Of a stretch of DNA of 64,000 bases, positions 10,996 to 19,231 are shown piece by piece. Under the pieces are notes generated by a model that worked only from the letters and a program-made list of their open reading frames with translations, searched no databases and had not been told where the DNA came from. Position 1 is the stretch's first letter. Every line of letters starts with the position of its first letter. The translations under genes were made by a program, and so were the position numbers. The DNA comes from an uncultured Collinsella sp. (GTDB taxonomy: Bacteria; Actinomycetota; Coriobacteriia; Coriobacteriales; Coriobacteriaceae), in assembly GCA_934654625.1 (NCBI GenBank), contig CAKUGM010000001.1, positions 241,744-305,743 of the forward strand, written 5' to 3'.

Positions 10996-12384
10996 ATGAT
11001 CTTAACCGCTCGCTATGTTCTGCCCATTGTAGGGCGAGCTATCGAAAACGGCGCCGTAGTGGTGCAAGACGGCCGCATTGCCGCCGTGAGTACCCTTGAT
11101 GAGCTGCGCTACTGGTATCCGGATGACGAGGTGCGCGACTTCGGCACCGCAGCGCTCATTCCCGGTTTTGTAGACGCCCATAGCCATCTGGAGTATTCCA
11201 CCATGGGCGGTATCTTCGAGGACGTGCCGTATGCTCCTTGGAAGGCCCGCATTGTGGAGAAGAGCCGCCTGCTTGCGCCGCAGGACTGGGAAGACGCCGC
11301 GATGCTGGGTGCCGTGCAGGCGCTTTCGGCGGGCATCACCACCATCGCCGACGTTACGCAGACCGGAGCGCCCCTGCGCGCCATCGCCGCGACCGGTCAG
11401 CATGGCGTGATCTACCGCGAGGTCACCACTCCAAAGAAATGCGACGTCGAGGCCGATATGGCCGCTGCCGACCGTGACATCCAGGACTGGCGCGCCTTTG
11501 CCGCCGATCGCGATATGCTCGTGCGCGTGGGTATCGGACCGGGCTCCATCTATGCCGTGCACCCCGAGGTCTTGCGCGCCATTGGCGAGTATGCCGACGA
11601 GCAGACTCCCGTCGCTGTCCATGTGGCGGGTTCGCGCGAGGAAGCGGACTTCATCCGCTACGGCTCCTCGCCGTTTGCCCTTGCCGCAGATAGCGAAGAG
11701 TCCCATGCATACGAGGGACTGCAGTCTGATACCTTCCTGCCCACGGGCGTCTCTCCCATCCGCTACGCGCTCAACTGGGGTATCCTTTACGCTCCCGAGG
11801 TCGTGGTGATCCACGGCATCTGCATCGAGCCGGGAGACATCGATCGCTTGGCCGAGCAAAACGTGGGCGTCGTCGCTTGCCCACGCTCCAACGCCAAGCT
11901 CGGCAACGGCGTGACTCCGCTGCTCGCCTTCCGCGACGCGCATATCCCCGTGGCGTTGGGCACCAATTCGCCTGCTGCGGCAGACTCCACCGATCCTTTG
12001 GAGGAGATGCGCTTTGGCCTGTTGCTGCAGCGCGCCACGTCGGGTGACAAGGGATTCCTGTCTGCCCACGATATGCTGCGCATGTCCACCATCGACGCGG
12101 CGCGTCTTATCGGCATGGACAAGGAAGTTGGTTCGCTCGAGATCGGCAAGCGTGCCGATATCGTGGCGGTGGACCTCTCCAGCTCCATGCAGGTTCCCAC
12201 CAATTCGCCGCATGCCGCGGTGGTGCACTCCGCCAGCCGCAACGACGTCATGATGACGATGATCGATGGCCACGTGGTATACGATCGCGCCGAGGGCCTT
12301 TCGCTCCCGTGCGAAGCCGAACGGGCCGATGTCGATGCCATTTTGCATCGTGCAGAGGAATTGCGAATCAAGCTGCGCGACTAA
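10996..12384 (+). CDS. Amidohydrolase family protein with altered metal-site residue
   Basis: A 462-residue protein of the amidohydrolase superfamily, closest in pattern to the chlorohydrolase/cytosine-deaminase-like (Atz/Ssn) group. Visible metal-site residues are HSH at 62 and 64 (PGFVDAHSHLEY), His209 (AVHVAGSREEADF) and His273 (VIHGICIEP). CPRSNAKLGNG (295-305) is a substrate-loop motif of deaminases in this group. The position that normally holds the metal-bound catalytic aspartate (GTDS) is Asn324 here (LGTNSPAAADSTD). The enzyme may therefore be altered in mechanism or inactive. The substrate is unknown; aminodeoxyfutalosine deaminase and other purine-like deaminases are candidates by family only. 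A loose operon with the upstream aminotransferase is possible. Confidence 0.8.
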   Translation: MILTARYVLPIVGRAIENGAVVVQDGRIAAVSTLDELRYWYPDDEVRDFGTAALIPGFVDAHSHLEYSTMGGIFEDVPYAPWKARIVEKSRLLAPQDWEDAAMLGAVQALSAGITTIADVTQTGAPLRAIAATGQHGVIYREVTTPKKCDVEADMAAADRDIQDWRAFAADRDMLVRVGIGPGSIYAVHPEVLRAIGEYADEQTPVAVHVAGSREEADFIRYGSSPFALAADSEESHAYEGLQSDTFLPTGVSPIRYALNWGILYAPEVVVIHGICIEPGDIDRLAEQNVGVVACPRSNAKLGNGVTPLLAFRDAHIPVALGTNSPAAADSTDPLEEMRFGLLLQRATSGDKGFLSAHDMLRMSTIDAARLIGMDKEVGSLEIGKRADIVAVDLSSSMQVPTNSPHAAVVHSASRNDVMMTMIDGHVVYDRAEGLSLPCEAERADVDAILHRAEELRIKLRD

Positions 12385-12516
12385 GCGAAACCGCTCGCAC
12401 GCACGTTACAATTGGCAAAGCGATGGCGCGTGCCGTCGCGAGGCTGCACTATCGCTGCCGTACGCCGCCGAATCTGGCGGGCGTACGGCAGCTTGTATCA
12501 AGGCAAAGGAGACGAC

Positions 12517-12831
12517 ATGGAACTCGGCATCACCACCAGCCCCACGCCTGAACGCTATACCGTCCACGTTACGGGCGAGGTCGATATTTCTAACGCAGAT
12601 GCGCTTCGCACCGCGATCGACCTTGCGCTCGAGCAGCCCCCGGCGGAGGTTGAGCTCGACTTTTCGCAGGTATCCTATATCGACTCCACGGGCATCGGCG
12701 TGCTCGTGGGCGCTGCTCATCATGCGCGCGACCACCAAAAGGGCTTTGCTGTTACGGGCGCTCAGATGGGTGTGATGCGCGTAGCGCAACTCCTGGGCGT
12801 CGATAAAGAAATCGGTATGAGCGCTGCGTAG
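12517..12831 (+). CDS. STAS-domain anti-sigma factor antagonist
   Basis: A 104-residue single STAS domain. The ATG at 12517 follows AAAGGA; longer in-frame starts would add a non-homologous N-terminus. The core motif SYIDSTGIGVLVGA places the phosphorylatable serine at Ser57. In relatives such as SpoIIAA and RsbV, the unphosphorylated form binds an anti-sigma kinase and frees a sigma factor. No partner kinase, phosphatase or sigma gene is adjacent, so the partner must lie elsewhere. Confidence 0.85.
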   Translation: MELGITTSPTPERYTVHVTGEVDISNADALRTAIDLALEQPPAEVELDFSQVSYIDSTGIGVLVGAAHHARDHQKGFAVTGAQMGVMRVAQLLGVDKEIGMSAA

Positions 12832-12876
12832 GCGGCTGAACCTATGGGCGCTGCGTAAACAATCTACTGTCTTGTT

Positions 12877-12899
12877 TAGGGCGGCCTCGAGCCGCCCTA
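12877..12899 (+). terminator. Hairpin after the STAS gene
   Basis: A perfect 9-bp stem TAGGGCGGC / GCCGCCCTA with a 5-base loop. There is no U tract, so termination strength is uncertain. A TATACT-like -10 box follows near 12908, likely starting the tat operon. Confidence 0.6.
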
Positions 12900-12990
12900 C
12901 TTCGGGTTATACTTTAGCTCGCTTGTTCGCATGATGCTGCGCTGAAGGCACGGTCGCAGGTGCTGTGGCGCATGCTTGTTGGAGGTTTCC

Positions 12991-13602
12991 TTGTTCGGTA
13001 TTGGATCGACTGAGCTGGCGATCATTTTGGTCTTCGGCTTTCTTCTCTTTGGGCCGGATAAACTGCCCCAGATGGGCCGCACTATCGGACGTGCGCTCCG
13101 TCAGTTCCGCGAGACGCAGGAAAAGCTCACCAATGTGGTGCAGTCCGAGGTGGTCGACCCTATGACCGCTGCTGTCAACGAGCCTACGCGCCCGCATCGC
13201 GTCGACGATGACGACGCCGATGCCGAGGTCGCCGCAGATGAGGCTGAGGCCCCCGCCCATAAAGAGACGTTTGCCGAGCGCCGCGCTCGTCTGGCTGCCG
13301 AGAAGGCCGCTGCCGAGCAAGCCGCGCAGGAGGGCGATGTCGCCGAGTCGGGCACCGCTGCCGATGATTCTGCTGTAGACGCTGCCGAGTCCGCACCCGA
13401 AGGCGAGACCACCGAGGCCGTTGAAGATGCTCCCGCCACTGAGGACGTTGAAAATGCCGAGGCCGAAGCTGAGGATCGCGCCATGGCCGATCTGTACGCT
13501 CGCCGCCCGCGCAAGCGCAAGGTGGAAGCAGAGCCAGCCGATGCCGAGGACGTCGAGGCTCCCGCCCAGCCTGACGAGGCCGTGGAAGGAGGCGACCGAT
13601 AA
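12991..13602 (+). CDS. Twin-arginine translocase TatA/TatB-like subunit
   Basis: A 203-residue protein. I chose the TTG at 12991 because GGAGG lies 5 bases upstream and the product then begins MFGIGSTELAIILVFGFLLF, the classic Tat start. A TTG at 12976 is the alternative. It has one short membrane segment (about 7-20), the FGPDKLP hinge and an amphipathic helix (about 28-46). A long Ala/Glu/Asp-rich acidic tail (about 70-203) follows, with charged repeats and a final Lys/Arg patch. The tail is much longer than in TatA and longer than most TatB. It overlaps tatC by one base. No second TatA-type gene is in the window, so it may serve both roles. Confidence 0.88.
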   Translation: MFGIGSTELAIILVFGFLLFGPDKLPQMGRTIGRALRQFRETQEKLTNVVQSEVVDPMTAAVNEPTRPHRVDDDDADAEVAADEAEAPAHKETFAERRARLAAEKAAAEQAAQEGDVAESGTAADDSAVDAAESAPEGETTEAVEDAPATEDVENAEAEAEDRAMADLYARRPRKRKVEAEPADAEDVEAPAQPDEAVEGGDR

Positions 13603-14387
13603 TGCCCATCGGACCTGCGCGCATGCCGCTTCTTGATCACCTGGGTGAGCTCCGCCGTCGTCTTACCATCGTGATCGTCACGATCGTGGTCGCCACGATC
13701 GTCATGTACTTTGCTACCCCCGTTTTGGTGGACATCCTGAAGGACCCCATCGCCCCGTACGTTCCGGACGGCAAGTTCTACATCACCACCTCGCTCGGCG
13801 GTTTCGCCTTGAGGTTCTCAATCGCCATCAAGATCGCGGTGGTTATGTGCACCCCGATGATCATCTGGCAGATTTTGGGCTTCTTCCTTCCTGCGCTCAA
13901 GCCCAACGAGCGCCGCTGGGTTGTTCCCACGATCCTCGCCGCCACGGCGCTGTTCTTTATCGGTGCGGTTTTTTGCTACTTCATCATCGTTCCGGCGGGC
14001 TTTGAGTGGCTGCTGAGCGAGGCGGATGCCATCGCATTGGTCTTTGCGAATCTCGAGGACTACATCAACATCGAGATTTTGCTGATGATCGGCTTCGGCG
14101 TTGCCTTTGAGCTGCCGCTGATCGTTTTCTATCTGGCCGTCTTCCACATCGTGCCGTATTCCAAGTTCCGCTCTGCATGGCGCTATATCTACGTTGCCAT
14201 GCTGGTGGTTTCGGCTTCGATCACGCCCGATGCAAGTCCTGTCACCTTGATGTTCATGTATGCCGCCATGCTCTCGCTCTACGAGATCTCGCTTGCGGTG
14301 ACGCGCGTGGTCATCATCGCGCGCGACGGCAAGAAGGGCCTCACGGAGGGCCGCCTGGACTTCTTCTCCGACGAGGACGACGAGTAG
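13602..14387 (+). CDS. tatC: Sec-independent protein translocase TatC
   Basis: A 261-residue membrane protein with six predicted segments. It has the conserved N-terminal MPLLDHLGELRRRL motif, which forms part of the twin-arginine signal recognition site, and the conserved glutamate in the GFGVAFELPLIVF segment. SASITPDASPVTLM is the typical late loop. The ATG overlaps the tatA/B stop (TAATG), so the two are translationally coupled. The charged C-terminus is rich in Asp and Glu. Likely clients in this window are the two SRR-x-F lipoproteins of the ABC importers. Confidence 0.96.
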   Translation: MPIGPARMPLLDHLGELRRRLTIVIVTIVVATIVMYFATPVLVDILKDPIAPYVPDGKFYITTSLGGFALRFSIAIKIAVVMCTPMIIWQILGFFLPALKPNERRWVVPTILAATALFFIGAVFCYFIIVPAGFEWLLSEADAIALVFANLEDYINIEILLMIGFGVAFELPLIVFYLAVFHIVPYSKFRSAWRYIYVAMLVVSASITPDASPVTLMFMYAAMLSLYEISLAVTRVVIIARDGKKGLTEGRLDFFSDEDDE

Positions 14388-14427
14388 CGAACGCGGTCAA
14401 ACCTCTTCGACATCCCTGCGAATATCG

Positions 14428-14491
14428 GCACGGGTTTCCTGATGTGCGATGCCATTTGTGGCGTCCATTTGAAGGGAACCCGTGCTTTTGT
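14428..14491 (+). terminator. Terminator after tatC
   Basis: GCACGGGTT (14428-14436) pairs with AACCCGTGC (14477-14485), with a long loop, followed by TTTTGTGTG. A TATACT element near 14537 downstream may be the -10 box for topA. Confidence 0.65.
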
Positions 14492-14579
14492 GTGTCATGG
14501 GCACGGCTAACCTGCGCAAATGTCGTTCAAACCTGTATACTGTTCCGCTTGAAAGCCTACTGATTTCAGGAGCATGCTT

Positions 14580-17162
14580 GTGAAGCTCGTAATCGCCGAG
14601 AAAAATATCGCCGCGCAGAAGATCGCCCAGCTTTTGAGCGATGCCGGTAAGCCTAAAAACGACAAGGTGTACAACACTGCAGTCTATCGTTTCACGGTGG
14701 ATGGCGAAGAATGGGTCTCTATGGGTCTTGCCGGCCATATTCTGGCGCCCGACTTTCCCGACGAGATTTTGTTCGACGAGAAACAAGGTTGGTATTCACT
14801 GACCGAAGAGGGCGAGGTCTTGCCTGCCGATGTGCCCGATGGCCTTGCACGCCCTCCGTACGAGAGCAAACGCCGCCCGTACCTGCCTAACGGTATCAAT
14901 ATCAAGGGCTGGAAGGTGGAGAGTCTCCCGTACCTCACGTGGTCTCCCATCATCAAGAATCCTGCGGAGCGCGAGATCATCCGCGTCCTTAAGAATCTGG
15001 CCAAGAAGTCCGATTCCGTCGTCATCGCTACCGACTTCGACCGCGAGGGCGAGCTCATCGGTGCCGATGCCCTCAAGATGGTGCGTGAGGTTGCCCCCGA
15101 CGTGCCGGCTTCTCGTGCGCGCTACTCTGCCCTCATCAAGGCCGAAGTCACCGCTGCGTTCGATAATCTAGTTGAGCTTGATGAGAATTTGGCAGATGCC
15201 GGCGAGAGCCGCCAGTATATCGACTTGATTTGGGGCGCGGTGCTTACGCGCTACCTGACGCTCGCCAAATTTGGCGGCTTTGGCAACGTACGTTCCGCCG
15301 GTCGCGTCCAGACTCCTACGCTTGCGCTGGTCGTCGAGCGCGAACGCGAGCGAATGGCCTTTGTCCCCGAGGATTATTGGCAGATTCGCGGCATGGGCGC
15401 CGCTGGAGACTCCGAATTCAAAATTTCGCACAAGACGCCGCGCTTTACCGATAAGGCTGCGGCGGAGGCTGCATTTGCACATGTCGAGCACGCGACGTCG
15501 GGCACCATCGCCGAGGTGGCCAAGCGCTCGCGCAAGCAGCAGCCCCCGGTTCCGTTCAACACCACGTCCTTGCAGGCAGCCGCTGCCGCCGAGGGCATCT
15601 CGCCCGCGCGCACCATGCGTATTGCCGAGTCCCTTTACATGAGCGGTTTCATCTCGTACCCCCGTGTCGACAATACGGTCTATCCGCGCTCGCTTGATCT
15701 TGAAGGCATCGTCAAGGGTCTGGCTTCGGGCTCGCCCGCGCTTGCTCCCGTATGCAAGAAGGTGCTCGCCGGTCCTATGAAGCCCACGCGCGGCAAGACC
15801 GAGACCACCGACCACCCGCCCATCCATCCTACTGGTCAGGGCAATCCCGAGACCCTCGATGGCGGGCAGAAGAAGCTCTACAACCTCATCGCGCGTCGTT
15901 TCTTGGCTACCCTCATGGGGCCTGCGACCATTGAGAACACGAAGCTTTCCATCGATGTTGCGGGCGAGCCGTTTACGGCTATCGGCGATGTGCTGGTGGA
16001 CCCCGGTTTCCGCGAGGCATACCCGTACGGCCTTAAACGCGACGAACAGCTTCCGGCGCTGGTGCAGGGCGACGTTATCGACGTACGTGACATCAAGCTT
16101 GAGGCAAAGCAGACCGAACCGCCTGCACGCTATAGCCAAGGCAAGCTCGTTCAGGAGATGGAAAAGCGCGGCCTGGGCACCAAGTCCACGCGCGCGAGCA
16201 TCATCGAGCGCCTCTATACCGTGCGCTACCTTAAAAACGATCCCATCGAGCCAAGCCAGCTTGGCATGGCCATCATCGACGCATTGCATGAATTCGCTCC
16301 GCGTATCACAACGCCCGAGATGACGGCAGAGCTGGACGAGGACATGACGCGCGTGGCCGAGGGCAAGGACACCCAAGATCATGTTGTCGACCATTCGCGT
16401 GCCCTGCTCGCAGGCATGCTCGATGCCCTGATCGAGCACAAGGATGATCTGGGAGAGGCCATCTCGGACGCTGTGACCGCCGACGCAAAAGTAGGGGTGT
16501 GCCCCAAGTGCGGCAAGGACCTCGTCATGAAGACGAGCGCCAAGACGCGCGGAAGCTTTATCGGCTGCATGGGCTGGCCCGACTGCGACGTGACCTATCC
16601 CGTTCCCTCGGGCGTTAAGGTGAGCCCCCTTGAGGGCGAAGCCGGCGTGTGCCCCGAGTGCGGCGCTCCTCGCATCAAGTGCCAGCCGTTCCGCAGCAAG
16701 GCATACGAGCAGTGCGTGAATCCCAAGTGCCCCACCAATTTTGAGCCCGACCTCAAGGTGGGCGAGTGCAAGGTGTGCGCCGAGGCGGGACGCCATGGCG
16801 ATCTGATCGCCCATAAGTCCGAGAAGAGCGGCAAACGCTTCATTCGCTGCACGAACTACGAAGAGTGCCAGGTGAGCTATCCGCTGCCTGCGCGTGGCAA
16901 GCTGCAGGCTACGGACGAGACCTGCCCGGAGTGCGGCGCCCCTATCGTGGTGGTGGAGACCGCTCGTGGCCCATGGCGCATCTGCGTGAACATGGAATGT
17001 CCCACCAAGGAGAAAAAGGCGACGACCCGCGGGGGCCGTGCCGCCGGATCAAAGGCCGCCTCGACCAAGAAGGCGACGACTAAGAAGACGGCTGCCAAGA
17101 AGACGACCGCTAAAAAATCTGCCGCGAAGAAGGCGACGTCGTCAAAGAAGAAAGCTGAATAG
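14580..17162 (+). CDS. topA: DNA topoisomerase I, archaeal-type with zinc ribbons and lysine-rich tail
   Basis: An 860-residue type IA topoisomerase that relaxes negative supercoils. GTG at 14580 is preferred because AGGAG lies 7 bases upstream; the ATG at 14574 is too close. The TOPRIM domain has Glu7 and the TDFDREGEL motif (151-159). The catalytic tyrosine is Tyr360 in FISYPRVDNTVYP, followed by a TDHPPIHPTG motif. This active-site wording (YPR-x-DNTVYP, TDHPPIHP) is the one I associate with archaeal TopA rather than the bacterial form. The C-terminus holds several CxxC-type zinc ribbons (CPKCG, CPECG twice), then an AKKTTAKKSAAKK-like basic tail of the sort seen in actinobacterial TopA. 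It is a single gene with a hairpin downstream. Confidence 0.93.
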   Translation: MKLVIAEKNIAAQKIAQLLSDAGKPKNDKVYNTAVYRFTVDGEEWVSMGLAGHILAPDFPDEILFDEKQGWYSLTEEGEVLPADVPDGLARPPYESKRRPYLPNGINIKGWKVESLPYLTWSPIIKNPAEREIIRVLKNLAKKSDSVVIATDFDREGELIGADALKMVREVAPDVPASRARYSALIKAEVTAAFDNLVELDENLADAGESRQYIDLIWGAVLTRYLTLAKFGGFGNVRSAGRVQTPTLALVVERERERMAFVPEDYWQIRGMGAAGDSEFKISHKTPRFTDKAAAEAAFAHVEHATSGTIAEVAKRSRKQQPPVPFNTTSLQAAAAAEGISPARTMRIAESLYMSGFISYPRVDNTVYPRSLDLEGIVKGLASGSPALAPVCKKVLAGPMKPTRGKTETTDHPPIHPTGQGNPETLDGGQKKLYNLIARRFLATLMGPATIENTKLSIDVAGEPFTAIGDVLVDPGFREAYPYGLKRDEQLPALVQGDVIDVRDIKLEAKQTEPPARYSQGKLVQEMEKRGLGTKSTRASIIERLYTVRYLKNDPIEPSQLGMAIIDALHEFAPRITTPEMTAELDEDMTRVAEGKDTQDHVVDHSRALLAGMLDALIEHKDDLGEAISDAVTADAKVGVCPKCGKDLVMKTSAKTRGSFIGCMGWPDCDVTYPVPSGVKVSPLEGEAGVCPECGAPRIKCQPFRSKAYEQCVNPKCPTNFEPDLKVGECKVCAEAGRHGDLIAHKSEKSGKRFIRCTNYEECQVSYPLPARGKLQATDETCPECGAPIVVVETARGPWRICVNMECPTKEKKATTRGGRAAGSKAASTKKATTKKTAAKKTTAKKSAAKKATSSKKKAE

Positions 17163-17174
17163 CCGACCGATAGA

Positions 17175-17200
17175 GCGGAACGCTTTGGAAGTTGTTCCGC
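17175..17200 (+). repeat. Short inverted repeat after topA
   Basis: GCGGAAC (17175-17181) pairs with GTTCCGC (17194-17200) around a 12-base loop, 12 bases after the topA stop. It could stabilise the transcript end ahead of the stronger hairpin at 17219. Confidence 0.45.
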
Positions 17201-17218
17201 GCACGATAACTTCAAAGG

Positions 17219-17252
17219 GCGAAGGGCTGTGTTTTTTAATACAGCCCTTCGC
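17219..17252 (+). terminator. Strong hairpin terminator after topA
   Basis: A perfect 12-bp stem, GCGAAGGGCTGT with ACAGCCCTTCGC, closing a 10-base T-rich loop. The downstream sequence is AT-rich but not a clean U run. Confidence 0.75.
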
Positions 17253-17559
17253 TGTTATAAATGAATTAAATACTGCCCCTGTCGAACGTCGTCACGTGGC
17301 GTATTTGACCCATTGAGAACGTCGGCTGTGACAGGCTCGGGACATTTGTTTCACAACTTCTTCACTAAATGGCGCGAGTGGTATGACGATTCAGAACCTT
17401 GCCAAAGAGAGTTAAACTTTGACGAGATATGGCTTTGACCTGGGCTTTAGTGGAATAATATGTACCTGCGAACCATTGTTTCGGACTTGGTAATGATTCA
17501 TCCTATATTCCATTTTCGACCGCTTGCCAACTTGTCTACTTTTTGCAATACAAATAGTT
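17253..17559 (+). other. Intergenic region, AT-rich, no gene seen
   Basis: About 300 bases between the topA terminator and the Rrf2 promoter. It is more AT-rich than the surrounding coding DNA. I find no convincing reading frame, tRNA or structured RNA in it. It may carry extra regulatory sites for the Rrf2 gene. Confidence 0.5.
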
Positions 17560-17589
17560 TTGACGGAGGTTATAGTAGTTTCTTATAAT
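17560..17589 (+). promoter_or_regulatory. Sigma-70-type promoter for the Rrf2 gene
   Basis: -35 TTGACG (17560-17565) and -10 TATAAT (17584-17589) are separated by 18 bases. This is the cleanest consensus promoter in the window. The start of transcription would be near 17596, leaving a leader of about 70 bases. Self-repression by the Rrf2 protein is plausible but no operator was proven. Confidence 0.75.
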
Positions 17590-17663
17590 TGTATTTCGCG
17601 CGGTTATTTCGGCCTTTTGATGGGGTCGTTTATTGGTGGAGTCGAAATATTAAGGAGTGGGGG

Positions 17664-18152
17664 ATGGATATCTCTCGAAAGACCGACTACGCTTTGCGCA
17701 TGCTGGCCATGCTTGCGGAGGGCGAGAATACACTCTTGTCGGTTAGGGCCGCCGCGGAGCAGGTAGACGTGCCTTATTCGTTTGCTCGATCCATTCAACA
17801 CGGCTTGGTGCAGGCCGGTATCGTGGAGAGCCTTCGTGGCGTGCACGGTGGCATGCGCCTCAAGGCCGATCCCGAGGACGTTACGATCAGGCAGATCGTC
17901 GAGGCCGTCCAGGGTCCCATGATTATGAACGATTGCACTGCCAAAGGCGCCGAATGCGCACGCATGAAGTCTTGCTGCTATCATTCCGTCTGGATGGGCG
18001 CTCAGGCTCTTATGGTCGACTACCTTGATTCCGTGACGCTCGCCGATGTGGTTCAGGGCACGCTTGCTCCGGCTGTGGACGCCAAGTTTGCCGACCGTGC
18101 CTCGTTTGCCGATTACGTTTCGTGCGCCGAGAAGTGCCGTTGCTTCGCGTAA
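17664..18152 (+). CDS. Rrf2-family transcriptional regulator with cysteine clusters
   Basis: A 162-residue regulator. The ATG at 17664 follows TAAGGAG. The N-terminal winged helix is typical (MDISRKTDYALRMLAMLAEG, then a recognition region ending GIVESLRGVHGGMRL). The middle has three cysteine positions in DCTAKGAECARMKSCC, comparable to the iron-sulfur ligands of IscR-like proteins. A second C-terminal cluster reads CAEKCRC. A redox-, iron-sulfur- or nitric-oxide-sensing role is inferred. No iron-sulfur assembly operon is adjacent. The next gene, a MutY-like glycosylase, starts 43 bases downstream and may be co-transcribed. Confidence 0.88.
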   Translation: MDISRKTDYALRMLAMLAEGENTLLSVRAAAEQVDVPYSFARSIQHGLVQAGIVESLRGVHGGMRLKADPEDVTIRQIVEAVQGPMIMNDCTAKGAECARMKSCCYHSVWMGAQALMVDYLDSVTLADVVQGTLAPAVDAKFADRASFADYVSCAEKCRCFA

Positions 18153-18195
18153 GCAATGACCGCTTCTTGTTCGCTTGGATAAGGAGCATATAAAG

Positions 18196-19089
18196 ATGAA
18201 TGCAGACCCCTTTCGTAAGCTGGTGCGAGCGGAAGGGGTTCGTTTGTATCGCGATCTTCCGTGGCGCCGCACGCGCGATCCGTATGCAATTTGGCTTTCT
18301 GAGGTGATGCTGCAGCAAACACAGGTTGCGCGCGTGTGCGACCGATGGCCTGCATGGCTGCAGCGCTTTCCCGATGTTGAGGCTTTGGCCCAGGCCCCTG
18401 TTGCCGATGTTTTGGCTGCCTGGCAGGGCATGGGATACAACCGCCGCGCGCTTTCCCTGCATAGGGCGGCGACGTATGTCGTGGAACATTTTGATGGCGA
18501 GTTTCCGTGCGACACCGCTGCACTATGCGAACTTCCAGGTGTGGGCCCGGCGACGGCGCAGGGTATTCGCTCCTTTGCATTTGACCTGCCCGGTGTGTAT
18601 CTCGAGACCAATGTCCGTACCGTGATCTTGCATCACTTCTTTCCAGATGTGCCGGCGGTGCCCGATAAGGAGCTCGTGGGCATCGTTGAGGCAACGTGTC
18701 CCGGTGCGCAGGCGCCCGAAGGGCGCTTTGCCGTGCCGGAAGATGATCAGGATACACCTCGTGCCTGGTATTACGCGATGCTAGATTACGGTGCGTATCT
18801 AAAGAAGACGATTCCCAACCCCTCGCGTCGTTCGGCCTCGTATTCAAGGCAATCTACCTTTGAGGGGTCGCGCCGTCAAAAACGTGCGGCTATCGTGCGC
18901 TGTCTGCTCGAGGCGGGCGAGAGCGGCTTGAACGAGGGTGAGGCGCGGGCGGCTTTGGATGAGATGGAGGCCTGTGCGGGCCGTCCCGCCGTCACGTCCG
19001 AGTTGGTCCGGTCGATTTTGGAAGACCTTGCACGCGAGGGCTTTTGCAGTCGCCGTGCGGATGCTGAACGCTTTTTCGTAACGCGCTAG
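18196..19089 (+). CDS. MutY-like HhH-GPD DNA glycosylase lacking the Fe-S cluster
   Basis: A 297-residue DNA glycosylase related to MutY. The ATG at 18196 has AAGGAG 9 bases upstream. The catalytic glutamate is present (LSEVMLQQTQV, Glu36), as is the helix-hairpin-helix LPGVGPAT (113-120). Two departures from canonical MutY are visible. The position of the catalytic aspartate (DGNV) reads ETNV (137-140). The four-cysteine iron-sulfur loop is absent, replaced by a basic segment, NPSRRSASYSRQSTFEGSRR. There is also no C-terminal NUDIX-like domain; a roughly 70-residue helical region follows instead. It probably repairs base mispairs, but the lesion is uncertain. Confidence 0.8.
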   Translation: MNADPFRKLVRAEGVRLYRDLPWRRTRDPYAIWLSEVMLQQTQVARVCDRWPAWLQRFPDVEALAQAPVADVLAAWQGMGYNRRALSLHRAATYVVEHFDGEFPCDTAALCELPGVGPATAQGIRSFAFDLPGVYLETNVRTVILHHFFPDVPAVPDKELVGIVEATCPGAQAPEGRFAVPEDDQDTPRAWYYAMLDYGAYLKKTIPNPSRRSASYSRQSTFEGSRRQKRAAIVRCLLEAGESGLNEGEARAALDEMEACAGRPAVTSELVRSILEDLAREGFCSRRADAERFFVTR

Positions 19090-19231
19090 ATATGCCGGGT
19101 ATGCGAGCGATGCGATCGACGATTCGTTCGGATAATGCCGCCTGCCCAATTGTCGCTTGACCGGGTGCGCCATCCCTCGCATGATGGTGCTGACAATCCT
19201 TCGCACATGCCCTTCCGTAAGGGAGGCCTAT

